Positions 42,057-50,769 of a stretch of DNA of 64,000 nucleotides are shown here, piece after piece. Positions within the stretch are counted from its first letter, which is position 1. Every line of letters starts with the position of its first letter. The notes under the pieces are model-generated. The model was not told where the DNA came from and searched no databases. It saw nothing but the letters and a program-made list of their open reading frames with translations. The position numbers were made by a program, and so were the translations under genes. This stretch comes from Streptomyces albicerus. GTDB lineage: Bacteria > Actinomycetota > Actinomycetes > Streptomycetales > Streptomycetaceae. The DNA lies in assembly GCF_008905045.1 (NCBI RefSeq), contig NZ_VWMY01000046.1:33008-97007 (forward strand). The letters are read 5' to 3'.

Positions 42057-45000
42057 TCACCCAACCGGTGGCCGGGCTCGAAGCGTCACCTGTTCGGCTG
42101 GCGGCCGGATCACCCCGAGCTGGGCTGCGATCTCTTGCAGGCACGCGGGCTCCAGGGCGGCCAGTGGGGCAATGACGTCCTCGGCGAAGCCATGGGCCAG
42201 GGAGCGCTTGACCAGGTCGGCGGGCGGCGGGGAGGTGGCGGCCGCGGCGAGGGCCAGGCAGTAGCCGCGGTCGTCCTGGAGATCCTCGATGAGGGGGAGG
42301 GCCTCGGTCAGAAAGCCTGCGTCGAGCATCGCTTTGACCAGGTCGGTGAGGACGCCCTCGGCCAGAACCCCGGTCAGCCGACGGGCTTCGGCGTGGTAGC
42401 GATCCCACAGGCGCAGGCGGACGACTGCTTCCAGCGGCACGGTGCTCGTCGTGTAGTGGGCGCCCGTGACCAGGGCGGCGTGCCGCAGCGTGTCCAGAAG
42501 GCGGGTGACGTCCTCGGTGAGACCGGTGGCCTGGCAGGCTGCGGTGAGCCAGGGGCGGGCCCAGAGGCCGCTGTTCAGCGTGACGCCTGGGTCTGCGGTT
42601 GCGGCGAGTTGAGCCGTGATGTCGCGGCACAGGGGCTGGTGGCCGGCGTCGCACATCTCGACGATCATCGCCGCTGCCTGTTCCTGCCTGCGGGCGAGGT
42701 CCTGCGGGGAACTCGCGGGCATGGTCAGGGCCGTTTCGCGGATGACGGAGATCGCCTCGGGGATGTCGTCGGACAGCAGGTACGCGCGCATCTGGAGTGT
42801 GCGGCCGGGGAGGTCGGTCTTGGCGAGCCGGCGGGCCAGATCGAGGGCCGCGTCGGCGTGCCCGGCGTGAAGGTGGAGGGAGACGAGCTCGTGAGTGACG
42901 CGGGTACGCCAGCCGGACACGCTCGGGTCTGTCGACTTCTCGATGCCTTCGCTCACCTGGGCGATGAGCAGGTCGAGATCGGCTGAGCGGTGATCGCCCT
43001 GCGCTTGGACGGCCTTCGCGGCGTCCAGGAGGATGTTGATGCGGTCCATCTGGTCTGCCTCGAACCCCGCCGCGATACTCAGGGCGTGGTCGAGGTGGCC
43101 CAGCCGGGCGGCTGCGCTTGCCACAGCCCGCGCCTCCCACGTGGCACGGGTGTCGTCGCTGTCCTGCAGCACCGTGTGGGCCAGTTCCAGGGCCGGCGTG
43201 GCCAGGTCCGTTCGTCCGGCCGTGCCGGCAGCCCGGGCGAAGGCCGCAAGGACGGTGGGCGCAGGCGTGTTCCTGGTCTCGTTGAGGGCCGCCTCCACCT
43301 CGCGTACCACGGGAGCGGCGTCCTGGGGGGTGTCAGAGTCGAGCAGCGCCAGGGCGATCTCCGTGAGGCACTCCGCACGGATGCCGGGGTCGGCGAGGTC
43401 CAGGGCCAGCGAGACCGCCAGCGGGAGGTGTCCATTGGCCTGGGCAGACGTCGCGGCGGGGGCGAGCAGCTCGTCGCAGGCCCCGGGCTGTCGGGGATCG
43501 AGGCCGTGGGCGGCGAGGGCGGTGTAAGCGAGCTCGACAAGATCGAGATCGGGAGAGTCCGAGGCGGGTAGGGCGAGCAGATGGCGGGCCCGGTCCTCGT
43601 CCTGGTAAGCGGCCGATTCCACCAGTTCGGAGGCGGGGAACTCAGCGTTGAGAGCGGTGAGGAGTGCCTCGGGTACGTTTCGGCGGCCTCCCTTGGCGAA
43701 GTGCTCGCCGCAGGCGGTGAGGAGGGCTCGTCTCCTGCCGTCCCGGTCCAGGTCGGCGATGTGCTGCAGGAGGTGGTCGAGGTCGCCGAGGATGGCGAAC
43801 GCCGGCGCGAGGAGGCCGCAGAACTCGGGGCGGTCCTCGGCTTCGGCGTGTTCGATGACTTCTTCGATGAGGGTTCGTGTCAGCGCGGGATCGATTTCGG
43901 CCAGTGCGCCGGCGGCGTCAGTGAGGGACCAGCCTCGCTCATCGCCGCTCTCGGTGACGGCCCGGCGAGCGATGTCCGCTGCGCCCGGTTCGCCGTGCCG
44001 CGCAAGCGCGAGAGCTGCGCGCACCGTGTGTGCCATCTGCTCCAGGGGCAACCTGCCTGGTACGGCCATGGCTTCGTGGATGAGGTTCCGCGCCTCGATC
44101 GGATGGGTGTCCAGCAGGTGCTCGCCGATCGCCAGCAGAGCGTCGGCCTGTACGTAGACGTTCTGCAGGGTACGGGCGAACTGGATGCCCTCCTCGGCTC
44201 GGCCGAGGCGTACCAGCAACAGCGGATACGCGCTGGGCATGGTGAAGTTGTCGTCCTCGATGCGCTTGCGGAGCAGCGACACCCGCGTCAGCAGGGTGAG
44301 GTCGCAGTCGGGGGCTGCCTCGAGGAGCCTTGCCGCGTTCGACAGTTCGGACAGCGCGGCCACATCGCCGTCGGTCCGGCGGCGGAGCAGGGCGCGGCGC
44401 GCGGGGGAGGCCAGGGCTGCCAGCGTCCGGCCGGCGCCCTCGGTGAGCAGGAGGGTCGGGTACGCCTCGGTCAGGTAGTCCGGGGTGTCTTCGGGCCAGT
44501 CGGCCGCGGCGAATCCGAGGGCCCAGCCGTCGATGGCGGCGCGGATATGGGTGAACTCCTCGAGTTCCAGGTCCTCCTGGACGGCGTCCACCAGGGTGTC
44601 ATGGGCGAGGGTGTACCGGGTCGGCGTACCGGGGCGCGGCTCCACGACCCGGGAGAGCCCCCGTTCCAGGGTCCGGCGGATCGCCAGCGTGGAGTCGTTG
44701 ACGATCGAGGCGATGTCCCTGCTGCTCAGCGCGCCGCCGGCGACCGCCATCGTGGTCAGGACGGTGCGTGGGACAGGCTCGACGAGTACATGATCCAGCT
44801 CTTGGCGGGCCCGCAGGAGCAGGCTTGTCGCCGCGGGGAACGGCGTCAGCACCTGGCGGCGGCAGGTGCGCAGCGGATGGCTGCCGTCCACGTCGAGCGG
44901 CACATCAGAATGGCGGCTCGTCACCAGGACGTGTGCCGCCGGACCGAGAGCGGTCGGGAGCTGCGCGGCGATACTGGGCTCGGCCAGCTCGCGGTAGTCG

Positions 45001-46109
45001 TTCTCGTCCAGGCCGTCGACGAGCATCAGCAGGGAACGTCCGGGGATCCGCATCGCGCGTCCCCAGAGGCTGAGGAAGGTGACCGCATCCGGTTCTGCGG
45101 GCGGGAACTCGCCCAGCAGCGCGGCGAGCTGGTCACACATGGCCCGGTAGAACTGCTGGACGCGCATCTGCCCATCGCGCCGGGAGATGACGAACGACAC
45201 CACGTCCAGCCCGGGATGGGACCCGGTGGCGAAGTGGGTCACCAGCGAGGTCTTCCCGGCCCACGGACCGGCAACGAGCAACAGGTAGGGATCCGGCCCG
45301 GTCGCGAAAGCCAGCAGGCCGGCGAGCTCCCGGTCGCGGCCGGTCAGTTCGGCGCACCGGGCTGCGTACTGGCGCAACATCGCCTCGTAGGCCGGGCGAC
45401 GCCGCTCCTGCCCGCGCAGGGGTTCCGGCACGACGCCGTGCGAGGCCAGCAGCTCACGTGCGGCGGTGGCACTCGGCTCGGGCTCGCGCTCGCCTTCCGC
45501 GCGCGGCTCGTACGCGCCGATCACAGCAGCCAGCCGCACGGCTTCCAGCCCGCCCGAGTGGGCCGACTCCACGACGACGCCGACAGCCGACCCCCCACAG
45601 ACGACGCCCGCGCCCGAGAAACCGCTCCAGTCGCGCGCTTCCAGGCGGCGGCCATCCGCCCGATGCAGCAGCAGGCGGCCCCGCTTCACACTCGACCCGA
45701 GCGGGATCACCCCGTCGATCTGGTCGCTGTCGCGCCAGGTCGCCGTGTCCGTGTCCGTCCAGCTCTGATGGCGCGGAAAGCCGATCGCGGTGAACGGAAG
45801 CCGTCCCTCAGCCTCGTCCGGTACAACTCCGATGGCCATGGGAGCGACCTCGTCGAGGGGGACGTCCGGAGCGAGTTCGACAAGCGCGACGTCCAGCCGG
45901 GCACCTCGCCACACCGTCCGGCCGGTGACGACGATCTCGTCGGGGGCGCCGCCCGACAGCCGCACCCCGACTGGCCCACCGCCCTCGACCACATGCCCGG
46001 CCGTCACCACCAAGGACGTCGCCAGCCGCAGCCCCGAGCCGTACCCGGTGCCGCCGTCCTGCTCGACCAAGACCTCGGTGCACCGCCCGGCGAGCGAGTC
46101 CACCACCAC
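42057..46109 (-). CDS. Trypsin-like protease - STAND NTPase - helical-repeat conflict protein
   Basis: A 1350-aa multidomain protein. The N-terminal trypsin-like domain (about 1-200) has a complete triad: His39 in TAGHV, Asp73 in RLDVALVEL and Ser165 in GFSGAGV. The STAND/NACHT NTPase (about 250-560) has Walker A GPWAGKTS (281-288), Walker B LLMLVDGLDE (360-369) and an HVLVTSRHSD sensor. Residues about 640-1350 are Ala/Leu-rich TPR-like helices, probably the recognition and autoinhibition part. It fits predicted immune systems in which ligand sensing activates a protease. It is encoded 5 nt after the Trypco2-like gene, with GTG 46109 as first of three consecutive GTG codons. Confidence 0.85.
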   Translation of the reverse strand: MVVDSLAGRCTEVLVEQDGGTGYGSGLRLATSLVVTAGHVVEGGGPVGVRLSGGAPDEIVVTGRTVWRGARLDVALVELAPDVPLDEVAPMAIGVVPDEAEGRLPFTAIGFPRHQSWTDTDTATWRDSDQIDGVIPLGSSVKRGRLLLHRADGRRLEARDWSGFSGAGVVCGGSAVGVVVESAHSGGLEAVRLAAVIGAYEPRAEGEREPEPSATAARELLASHGVVPEPLRGQERRRPAYEAMLRQYAARCAELTGRDRELAGLLAFATGPDPYLLLVAGPWAGKTSLVTHFATGSHPGLDVVSFVISRRDGQMRVQQFYRAMCDQLAALLGEFPPAEPDAVTFLSLWGRAMRIPGRSLLMLVDGLDENDYRELAEPSIAAQLPTALGPAAHVLVTSRHSDVPLDVDGSHPLRTCRRQVLTPFPAATSLLLRARQELDHVLVEPVPRTVLTTMAVAGGALSSRDIASIVNDSTLAIRRTLERGLSRVVEPRPGTPTRYTLAHDTLVDAVQEDLELEEFTHIRAAIDGWALGFAAADWPEDTPDYLTEAYPTLLLTEGAGRTLAALASPARRALLRRRTDGDVAALSELSNAARLLEAAPDCDLTLLTRVSLLRKRIEDDNFTMPSAYPLLLVRLGRAEEGIQFARTLQNVYVQADALLAIGEHLLDTHPIEARNLIHEAMAVPGRLPLEQMAHTVRAALALARHGEPGAADIARRAVTESGDERGWSLTDAAGALAEIDPALTRTLIEEVIEHAEAEDRPEFCGLLAPAFAILGDLDHLLQHIADLDRDGRRRALLTACGEHFAKGGRRNVPEALLTALNAEFPASELVESAAYQDEDRARHLLALPASDSPDLDLVELAYTALAAHGLDPRQPGACDELLAPAATSAQANGHLPLAVSLALDLADPGIRAECLTEIALALLDSDTPQDAAPVVREVEAALNETRNTPAPTVLAAFARAAGTAGRTDLATPALELAHTVLQDSDDTRATWEARAVASAAARLGHLDHALSIAAGFEADQMDRINILLDAAKAVQAQGDHRSADLDLLIAQVSEGIEKSTDPSVSGWRTRVTHELVSLHLHAGHADAALDLARRLAKTDLPGRTLQMRAYLLSDDIPEAISVIRETALTMPASSPQDLARRQEQAAAMIVEMCDAGHQPLCRDITAQLAATADPGVTLNSGLWARPWLTAACQATGLTEDVTRLLDTLRHAALVTGAHYTTSTVPLEAVVRLRLWDRYHAEARRLTGVLAEGVLTDLVKAMLDAGFLTEALPLIEDLQDDRGYCLALAAAATSPPPADLVKRSLAHGFAEDVIAPLAALEPACLQEIAAQLGVIRPPAEQVTLRARPPVG

Positions 46110-46114
46110 AGGCC

Positions 46115-46426
46115 TCAGCGTGGGAGCTCGGGCAGCCGGTCGATGACCGACAGCGGCCGGCCGGCGTCGTCGGTGGGCGTAAGGGTCATCCGCACACGCT
46201 GTGTCCGGCCGCCGCTGCGCTTGCCGTCGGCGCCCGCCTCGACCACCCACAGCTTCAGACCGCCGCGCCCGCCTGCCTCCCGCGTCACCGTGACCTCGAA
46301 CTCCAGCTCCACAGCCCCGACGCCGAACTTGACCCCGCGGCTCGCCCCTTCCTGCTGTGCCGTCTCCAGCTGATCGCGGAGTACGCGGATGTAGTCGGCC
46401 AGGGGCACGCCCTCGGGGTCGCTCAT
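46115..46426 (-). CDS. Trypco2 (trypsin-co-occurring domain) family protein
   Basis: A 103-aa protein beginning with a short amphipathic helix (PLADYIRVLRDQLETAQQEG). A beta-rich part follows (VKFGVGAVELEFEVTVTRE, GGLKLWVVEAG, RTQRVRMTLTPTDD). Size, fold pattern and position directly before a trypsin-STAND gene match the trypsin-co-occurring domains described from actinobacterial and cyanobacterial conflict systems. The gene starts at ATG 46426 after GGAGG. It probably binds the protease, as substrate, inhibitor or adaptor; which of these is not known. Confidence 0.75.
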   Translation of the reverse strand: MSDPEGVPLADYIRVLRDQLETAQQEGASRGVKFGVGAVELEFEVTVTREAGGRGGLKLWVVEAGADGKRSGGRTQRVRMTLTPTDDAGRPLSVIDRLPELPR

Positions 46427-46728
46427 CAGATGCTGCCTCCACGTATGTCGATATCCACGAGTCTGCCAGGCGGCTGCCTTGTTCGTATGCGAACCGGATT
46501 CGTTTGACCTTGACGCGCCCGCGCACCTCCTTCCGTCTCGACGCGGACCCAACCCATCGAGACGAGAGGCATGTTGACGTACCAGCAGATCGAGCACTGT
46601 CGGACTTCCGGGTTCGTCGTGCTGCGCGGGCTGTTCACCGCATGGAATTGCCGACCCTGAACAGGAGAGGGGCGGGACCGCACCGACTGCGCGGCCCCGC
46701 GATGACGCTCGCTGTTGGTGGCCGTCGG
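46427..46728. other. Promoter region of the Trypco2-protease operon and eroded sequence
   Basis: No complete gene. It contains the palindrome GTTCG-TATG-CGAAC (46481-46494) upstream of the Trypco2 gene, which could be an operator. Farther on, on the plus strand, is the dioxygenase relic listed at 46571. Confidence 0.4.
46571..46660 (+). pseudogene. Phytanoyl-CoA dioxygenase (PhyH-type) start fragment
   Basis: ATG 46571 behind GAGAGG opens a 29-codon frame MLTYQQIEHCRTSGFVVLRG, followed by LFTAWNCRP and TGA. PhyH-family dioxygenases begin L-T-x-E-Q-I-x-H-F-x-x-x-G-F-V-V-L-R-G-L-F, so this is the first strand-helix of such an enzyme. The iron-binding core is deleted. It points to replacement of an older gene here. 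Confidence 0.45.
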
Positions 46729-48675
46729 TCAGCGGTCCTGGGCGAGGGCGTACAGCTCGCCCAGAAGGCTTCCCTCGGTGGCGACGAGTTCGTCGAAGGA
46801 GCCCTGCTCCCGGATAGTGCCCTGGGCAAGGACGATGACCCGGTCGGCCATCCTCACGTTGTCCAGCCGGTGCGTGACCACGACGGTGATCCGGTCGGGG
46901 GCCATGGCTCGCAGTTCGCGGAAGATCTGGTGCTCGCCGCGGGCGTCCATCTCGCTGGTCGGCTCGTCCAGGACGAGCACGGCCGGCTCGCGGTACATCG
47001 CTCGGGCGCACGCCAGCCGCTGCCACTGCCCGCCGGACAGCTCGTGGCCGCCCCAGACCGAGCGGGCGAGCAGCGTGCCGAGCTGGTCGGGGAGCTCGCG
47101 CAGAGCCGTGGTCATGCCGACGCGGTGCGCCGCGTCCCAGATCCGTTCGTCGCCGTGCTCTCGGGGCTGGCCCAGGGTGATGTTCTCCCTGGCGGCCAGT
47201 GGCCAGTGGCCGTTCTTCTGCGGGACGAGACCGACGTGCCGCCAGGCCGACTCCGCGTCGGCGGTGGCCAAGTCGGTGTCGTCCCACAGGACTTTGCCGT
47301 CGGTGGGCACGGTCAGGCCGGTGAGCATCCGGATCAGGGTCGACTTGCCGGCGCCGTTCTCCCCGACGAACGCGACGACTTCACCGCGGTTGAGGGTGAG
47401 CGTGATCGGCTGTACGGCCGCGGTGTCCTTGCTCGGGTACGTGTAGGAGGCGCCCTCCAGGCGGATCTGCTGCGGGGGCTTGGCCTGCGTGGCGCCGCGG
47501 GCCGTGGTCATGGACCGGACCTCGTCGATGAACTCGTAGTAGTCGGAGAGGTAGAGGCCGTGGTGGAACATCACCGTTCCGTACCGGATGATCGAGTTGA
47601 GCGCGCGTCCGGCGGTCTGGGAGGCGACGACGGCCGTGCCCGCGATCGCCGTCGACATGGCGCCGGCGAGGACGAGCCCGGCCAGCGACGCCCACATGCC
47701 GAGCGTGAACAGCCCGCCCAGGGACGCGGCGAGCAGAGTGATCAGCAGGTAGGGGCGGGCTCCCTCGAGCTCGCGGCCCTCGACCCGGTCGCACATCGTG
47801 CGGTACCAGAAGTGCAGGTAGCCGCGCATGGTGTTGGCCCGCAGCTCGTCGGCGAGGTCCGCCGTGGTCAGCCACCAGCGCATCATGCCGCGGACATTAC
47901 GGGCGGAGATCGTACGGTCGTGGACGCGGTAGTCGATCCGCGCGGCGAGCACTCCGCCCAGACCGCGGGGGACGACAGACAGCAGCAGCACGCCGAGCAG
48001 CAGCGGGTGGAGGGAAGTGAGCACGGTCGCCGCCGAAGCGAGCTGGATCAACCCGTTGGTGAGGGTCTTGGCGTCGTCGGCGAGGTCGACGGCGCGCAGC
48101 GCGCCGACCTCCGCCGCCTGGCTCCGGTCGCAGAAACCCTCCGCGTCGTAGGCCGCGAGTTCGGCCCGCATGTGCAGGTCGACCAGGGTGAGGTCGGCGG
48201 CCGAGGCGATCTTCGGGTTCAGGCGCCGGGTCGCCCAGTCCGCGAGGATCCACATCGCCGCCCCAGCAGCCATGGCCAGGACCGCGACGGCCAGCGCCGG
48301 CCATGCATGCGCCAGCCCCTCGCGCGGGTCCGAGGCCATCAGTTGTGGCAGGGCCCTGGCGACGGCGCCGAGCATCAGGGCCGTGCCGATACCGGACAAC
48401 AGCTGACAGACAACGATCGTGATCGCCATGCGCCGGTCGACGGACCAGGCCAGCCGGGCCGTCTGCGCGAGCGCCATGGGGATCCGGCGGGCCATGTCCC
48501 ACAGCGTCGCGTCGTCCATGGCACGCCGGTGCTTCCGGCCGTTGTAGTCGAGCTCGGGAGGCGCGGCCGGCAGCGGGGCCGCAGCCCGTGCCGCAGGGAC
48601 GGACGCCGTCTCCGCCGCGCCGTCCGCCGCCGTCTTGGGCGCAGCCCTTTTCCGGGGGTTGAGGTGACCAGTCAT
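46729..48675 (-). CDS. ABC exporter, fused permease-ATPase
   Basis: A 648-aa half-transporter. A disordered N-terminus (about 1-50) precedes six membrane helices (about 75-370). The ATPase has GENGAGKST, ELSGGQWQRLACARA and VLVLDEPTSEMD. This type occurs in ribosomal peptide and other natural product clusters. Its ATG overlaps the stop of the APH-fold kinase gene as ATGA. It is the third gene of a coupled operon beginning with a 50-aa peptide, whose product it may export. Confidence 0.93.
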   Translation of the reverse strand: MTGHLNPRKRAAPKTAADGAAETASVPAARAAAPLPAAPPELDYNGRKHRRAMDDATLWDMARRIPMALAQTARLAWSVDRRMAITIVVCQLLSGIGTALMLGAVARALPQLMASDPREGLAHAWPALAVAVLAMAAGAAMWILADWATRRLNPKIASAADLTLVDLHMRAELAAYDAEGFCDRSQAAEVGALRAVDLADDAKTLTNGLIQLASAATVLTSLHPLLLGVLLLSVVPRGLGGVLAARIDYRVHDRTISARNVRGMMRWWLTTADLADELRANTMRGYLHFWYRTMCDRVEGRELEGARPYLLITLLAASLGGLFTLGMWASLAGLVLAGAMSTAIAGTAVVASQTAGRALNSIIRYGTVMFHHGLYLSDYYEFIDEVRSMTTARGATQAKPPQQIRLEGASYTYPSKDTAAVQPITLTLNRGEVVAFVGENGAGKSTLIRMLTGLTVPTDGKVLWDDTDLATADAESAWRHVGLVPQKNGHWPLAARENITLGQPREHGDERIWDAAHRVGMTTALRELPDQLGTLLARSVWGGHELSGGQWQRLACARAMYREPAVLVLDEPTSEMDARGEHQIFRELRAMAPDRITVVVTHRLDNVRMADRVIVLAQGTIREQGSFDELVATEGSLLGELYALAQDR

Positions 48676-49562
48676 GCGAACACCCCCGTCATGAGCCGGT
48701 CCAGGGTGCGCCGTCCGCGCGCTGTGACCTCGGGATCGTCGTGCGCCGGGCCCCAGACCAGGCAGCTCACCGCATCAAGGGCGGCCAGACCCTTCAACGC
48801 GTGCAACTCCTCGGCGGAGAGGCCGCGTCCGTACCCCCGAAGGCACGCGGTCCGCAGATCGGGACGGTCGGCCCACACCCCGCAGCTCAAAGGGACGAAC
48901 TCCTGCACGGCCGGCGCAAAACAGGACCGCTCGAAGTCGACCCATCCGGCCTGCGCCAACTCCCCGGACCACATGAGGTTCCTGGCCCAGGCGTCACCGT
49001 GGATGAAAGCGAGCGGCAGCGGCGGCAGCAGCCGCAGCTGGTCGGCCAGGTCGCGCACCAGCTTGTGCTCCGCCGGCGTAAGCCGGTCCCCGGCCTTCTC
49101 CAGATGCCTGTCGGCACCGTCCGCCGCATCCTGCAATGTCCGCTCGGCCTCACGGCGACGAGGCCCGGACAGGTCGCCGGCCGCATGCAGCCGGGCCAGG
49201 AGGATGCCGCCCTGCCGGTACGCCGCGCACTCCTGTGCGGGCGTCAGCGTCAGTTCATTGAGCGGCCGACCGGGCACCGCGGTCAGCAGCAGCGCCAGGT
49301 GCTCGGCGTTCGACGCCCACAGCTGGGGCGCGGTTCCAGCCCCGAGCGCGGGAACGGCGCTCCTGAGCGCGAAGGTCTCCCGCTCGTACATCAGCGGCTG
49401 CGGCGAGACCTTCAGGTAGAAGCGGACGCTGTCGCGGCGGACGAGCTCCCACACGCGCGAGTTCTCCCGAGGGTGTGAGGCGTCCGAGACGGTGAGGGGG
49501 GCGCCGACCTGTTTCTGGGCCCAGTCGAGCAGGGACGGCGGAAGAGCAGTCGAGTCGGTCAT
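48672..49562 (-). CDS. APH-fold phosphotransferase
   Basis: A 296-aa kinase-like protein of the aminoglycoside phosphotransferase superfamily. The catalytic loop is FIHGDAWARNLMW, and the metal-binding motif GWVDFERS replaces the usual DFD/DWE. Such enzymes phosphorylate small molecules or, in some peptide pathways, Ser/Thr of precursors. Start ATG 49562 is served by GAGGTGG and overlaps the peptide stop as ATGA; GTG 49571 is less likely. No adjacent aminoglycoside genes argue for drug resistance. Confidence 0.85.
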   Translation of the reverse strand: MTDSTALPPSLLDWAQKQVGAPLTVSDASHPRENSRVWELVRRDSVRFYLKVSPQPLMYERETFALRSAVPALGAGTAPQLWASNAEHLALLLTAVPGRPLNELTLTPAQECAAYRQGGILLARLHAAGDLSGPRRREAERTLQDAADGADRHLEKAGDRLTPAEHKLVRDLADQLRLLPPLPLAFIHGDAWARNLMWSGELAQAGWVDFERSCFAPAVQEFVPLSCGVWADRPDLRTACLRGYGRGLSAEELHALKGLAALDAVSCLVWGPAHDDPEVTARGRRTLDRLMTGVFA

Positions 49563-49711
49563 GCACCCCACCTCGATGACGGGCGTGATGCGGATGCGAA
49601 CGGGGCACGGCGGGCGTCAACCGGACGCGGCAGCGCGCTCGGGGCGACAGCCTCGGCGGGAGGATTCTCGAACACGGGGCGAAGGGTGGCGAGTACGAGC
49701 ACGGGATTCAC
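49559..49711 (-). CDS. 50-aa peptide, candidate precursor of the kinase/exporter operon
   Basis: GTG 49711 follows the strong ribosome site GAGGAGAAACC. The 50-residue product starts NPVLVLATLRPVFENPPAEA, a plausible amphipathic leader. It ends in a Ser/Arg/Pro-rich tail (FASASRPSSRWGA) that could be a core. Its stop codon overlaps the kinase start (ATGA), and the kinase in turn overlaps the exporter. No cysteine is present. The family is not recognised; the precursor role is inferred from size, ribosome site and coupling. Confidence 0.55.
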   Translation of the reverse strand: MNPVLVLATLRPVFENPPAEAVAPSALPRPVDARRAPFASASRPSSRWGA

Positions 49712-50769
49712 GGTTTCTCCTCGGAGATGGAAGCGAACAGAGCACCCCGGACAACGCCCCTGATCACGGAGCCGACACGGGCCGACACGGGCGAAGGCTC
49801 GAGCAAAAGTTCGAGGCGGAGTGTGGTGGTCAAGCGCCACCGGCGAAGCCGCCGTGCATGCCTCGTTCGAATTCACTCGTCAAGGGGACGGTGCGCGGCC
49901 GTAGCCCCGGCGAGGGATTGCACGGCCAGCTCGTCGACTGCATCAGATTCCTCCGGCGGGGCACGAACTGCGGCTGCGGGAACGAACCCTCGTGCAGGGC
50001 ACTGACAATCACCGGGGTGCAGGTACGTGATCCGGACAAGCCGAGCCAGACGCACCGACGGGCCGCTGCGGCTCGCCCCCGAAGGGGCGGGGAAGCCCAG
50101 GCGGCGCGGTGGCACGGGCATCGGGAGCCCCGGGTACCCGCAGCGGAACGTGATCCGCCTCGAGGAAGCCGAGAACGAGATCATCGCAACGTTCAACCAC
50201 CGCGACGGGCGGCCGTCCCAGGCCCCACAAGAGCCAGTTGGTCCGGATGCCGTCCTCGGCACGATGCGTCCTGGCCGCCGTCGAGGATGTCTGAATCTGT
50301 TCACGCCGGATGAGGGCTGCGCTATTGCTTGGAGCGGACAGCGAGGACGAGGCGCGAGAAGTCCGCCAGGGCCCGCGAATCCCTGGCGCGAACCGCCCCG
50401 CTGTCTGCGCCTGGCCCCGGGGCCGTAACCCTGAAGCCGCTGGCACTGGGCCGCACACCGTGATGGTGCTGACTTTGAACTCCGGTCTGCGTCACGGAGG
50501 TTCGCCCAGGGATTGTGGGCTGCGGGAAGGCCTGCTGTGGGATCGGGTGGCGGGCAGCGTTCTGTGCGGGCCGATCGCAGGAGGGCAGTATGCAGTTACC
50601 TGAGTTCACCGTGCCGGCGCCGCTGAGCAAGCTGGAGCTGGAGGCGCCGCGTTCGGCCTGCTCGCCTGGCGCTGCGTCAGCACCGCGACCGTGCTCGGCA
50701 CCACCCCGCTGGACCGGCTGGTCCGCGGCCACCGCCCGCTGACCGGTCTCCAGACCGTGATCAATACAT
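49712..50769. other. About 1 kb without a recognisable gene
   Basis: This interval probably holds the promoter of the peptide operon (minus strand, from about 49740). No frame shows a known domain. A direct repeat of CCGACACGGG lies near 49770-49790. At 50590 an ATG with the ribosome site AGGAGG opens a 50-codon frame (MQLPEFTVPAPLSKLELEA). Its continuation looks more protein-like in another frame (GLLAWRCVSTATVLGTTPLD, then RLVRGHRPLTGL), suggesting a frameshifted small gene ending near 50780. Confidence 0.35.

Noticed and set aside
42048..46373. Long plus-strand ORFs opposite the trypsin-STAND gene
   Set aside because: They mirror the STAND gene codon by codon, with Arg/Gly/Gln-rich content and no motifs.
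46481..46494. LexA/SOS box upstream of the Trypco2-protease operon
   Set aside because: The palindrome is GTTCG-N4-CGAAC, the inverse orientation of the actinobacterial SOS box (CGAAC-N4-GTTCG). Only a generic operator can be claimed.
48672..49562. Aminoglycoside resistance gene
   Set aside because: The APH fold is clear, but the gene is coupled to a small peptide and an exporter, and no aminoglycoside biosynthesis or resistance partner is near. A drug resistance label is unsupported.
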